From: Mycolicibacterium phlei
GTDB lineage: Bacteria > Actinomycetota > Actinomycetes > Mycobacteriales > Mycobacteriaceae
Assembly: GCF_001583415.1 (NCBI RefSeq)
Contig: NZ_CP014475.1
Coordinates: forward strand, 496,001-560,000
Direction: 5' to 3'
Length of the DNA: 64,000 nt
Below, piece by piece: positions 63,583-64,000 of this stretch. Each line of letters begins with the position of its first letter. Positions within the stretch are counted from its first letter, which is position 1. The notes under the pieces are model-generated. The model saw only the letters and a program-made list of their open reading frames with translations. It had not been told where the DNA came from and made no database searches. Position numbers and translations under genes: made by a program.

Positions 63583-63616
63583 AACCGGGCCCGCCCGGTC
63601 GTGGGCAGGCCCGGTT
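63583..63616 (-). terminator. Intrinsic terminator after the MaoC gene
   Basis: On the minus strand, 14-base arms with one mismatch (63603-63616 with 63583-63596, core AACCGGGCC) and a 6-base loop are followed by a T run (GGTTTTTGCC). It lies 18 bases beyond the stop of the MaoC gene and before the MPT63-like gene. Confidence 0.78.
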
Positions 63617-63634
63617 CTTGCAGAGTCGGTGTGT

Positions 63635-64000
63635 CTACCTGGGCAGAAGCTCCACGCCGGACAGCGCCACCGCGTCGTCGCGGCTGGGCACGGTGACGAG
63701 CGCCTGCAGCGCGTCGCCCTCCTTCCACACCCGCACCTTCAGCGTCTCACCGGGGAACACCACACCGGAGAACCGGGCGCCGTAGCTGGCGACCCGTGAG
63801 GTGTCACCGTCGAGGAACTCGTTTACGAGCGCCATCGCGGTCATCCCGTAGGTGCACAGGCCGTGCAGGATCGGCTTCGGGAACCCGGCCGCGCTGGCGA
63901 ACGCGGGATCGGAGTGCAGCGGGTTGCGGTCACCGCACATGCGGTAGAGCAGCGCCTGCTGCGGGGAGACCGGGATCTCCAGTTCGGCGTCCGGGGTGCG
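63635..64000 (-). CDS. MaoC-like enoyl-CoA hydratase, C-terminal part (start outside window)
   Basis: The frame is open to the window edge on the minus strand; the visible 121 residues are the C-terminal hot-dog domain with the complete hydratase-2 motif YRMCGDRNPLHSDPAFA (catalytic Asp and His), then GLCTYGMTAMALV and FSGVVFPGETLKVRVWKEG. In M. tuberculosis the MaoC hydratase near ltp2 is Rv3538 (ChsH3-type, side-chain beta-oxidation), which fits. Its presence shows that the steroid cluster continues beyond the island. The internal ATG at 63940 is not the true start. Confidence 0.87.
   Translation of the reverse strand, partial: RTPDAELEIPVSPQQALLYRMCGDRNPLHSDPAFASAAGFPKPILHGLCTYGMTAMALVNEFLDGDTSRVASYGARFSGVVFPGETLKVRVWKEGDALQALVTVPSRDDAVALSGVELLPR

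Noticed and set aside
63635..63940. A complete 101-residue MaoC protein starting at 63940
   Set aside because: The frame continues without a stop to the window edge, and the ATG falls within the hydratase motif YRMCGDRNPLH, so it is internal.

Overview
This window is from a high-GC, fast-growing mycobacterium (Mycobacterium/Mycolicibacterium). The evidence is the set and order of steroid-catabolism genes, tight 4-base ATGA/GTGA overlaps, leaderless GTG/ATG starts behind TANNNT -10 boxes, a type VII secretion (EspE-like) protein and an MPT63-family secreted protein. Gene symbols rest on recognising the proteins and their order; no database search was run.

Layout. 1-3923 (+): end of a xylose isomerase gene and a sugar ABC transporter. 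3915-22816: the KstR2-type regulon that degrades the steroid C/D rings (HIP): aspB-like, fadE33-fadE32-fadE31-fadD3 (-); fadE30-ipdF-kstR2-fadA6 (+); echA20-ipdA-ipdB-ipdC (-), where ipdC carries a frameshift; and two SDR genes (+). Two near-perfect KstR2 boxes sit in the divergent promoters. Between fadA6 and ipdC lie non-steroid genes (NUDIX, membrane proteins, NDMA-type alcohol dehydrogenase, SatD-like regulator). 22820-27021: an EspE-like secreted protein with an HExxH motif, a lipoprotein with a duplicated domain, a histidine phosphatase and an NTF2-like protein. 27080-34389: the cholesterol side-chain block fadA5 / cyp125-chsE1-chsE2-chsH2-chsH1-ltp2, with two KstR boxes.

The main discovery is at 34981-62434. 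A small membrane-protein gene just after ltp2 is cut in two: its N-terminal 184 codons end at 34980 and its C-terminal 61 codons reappear at 62436-62621, 27.45 kb away. Directly beyond, the steroid cluster resumes (MaoC hydratase, 63635-64000). The DNA between has the architecture of a GInt genomic island: a ginABCD-like operon at the left end (three large tyrosine-recombinase-like proteins plus a small coiled-coil protein, all overlapping by 4 bases), a cargo region, an AT-richer right end, and matching terminal repeats. ginC carries a frameshift just before its catalytic tyrosine, so the island may be immobile.

The cargo has a coherent theme. It holds prpD-prpB-prpC with their regulator prpR, pyruvate carboxylase, a MetF-like reductase and the B12-independent methionine synthase metE, the last two each behind a cobalamin riboswitch. 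It also carries citE, a CoA-transferase, a flavin monooxygenase, a GntR regulator and sodA. Together these replace both classical B12-dependent steps (methylmalonyl-CoA mutase and MetH). They sit inside a locus whose side-chain products include propionyl-CoA. I infer a B12-sparing island inserted into a cholesterol-degradation locus.

Between the gin operon and the cargo is a nest of insertion sequences: a decayed IS256-family element split by an IS3-family element (GGG target duplication), which is itself split by an IS30-family element (CAA target duplication). No tRNA, rRNA or CRISPR array was seen.
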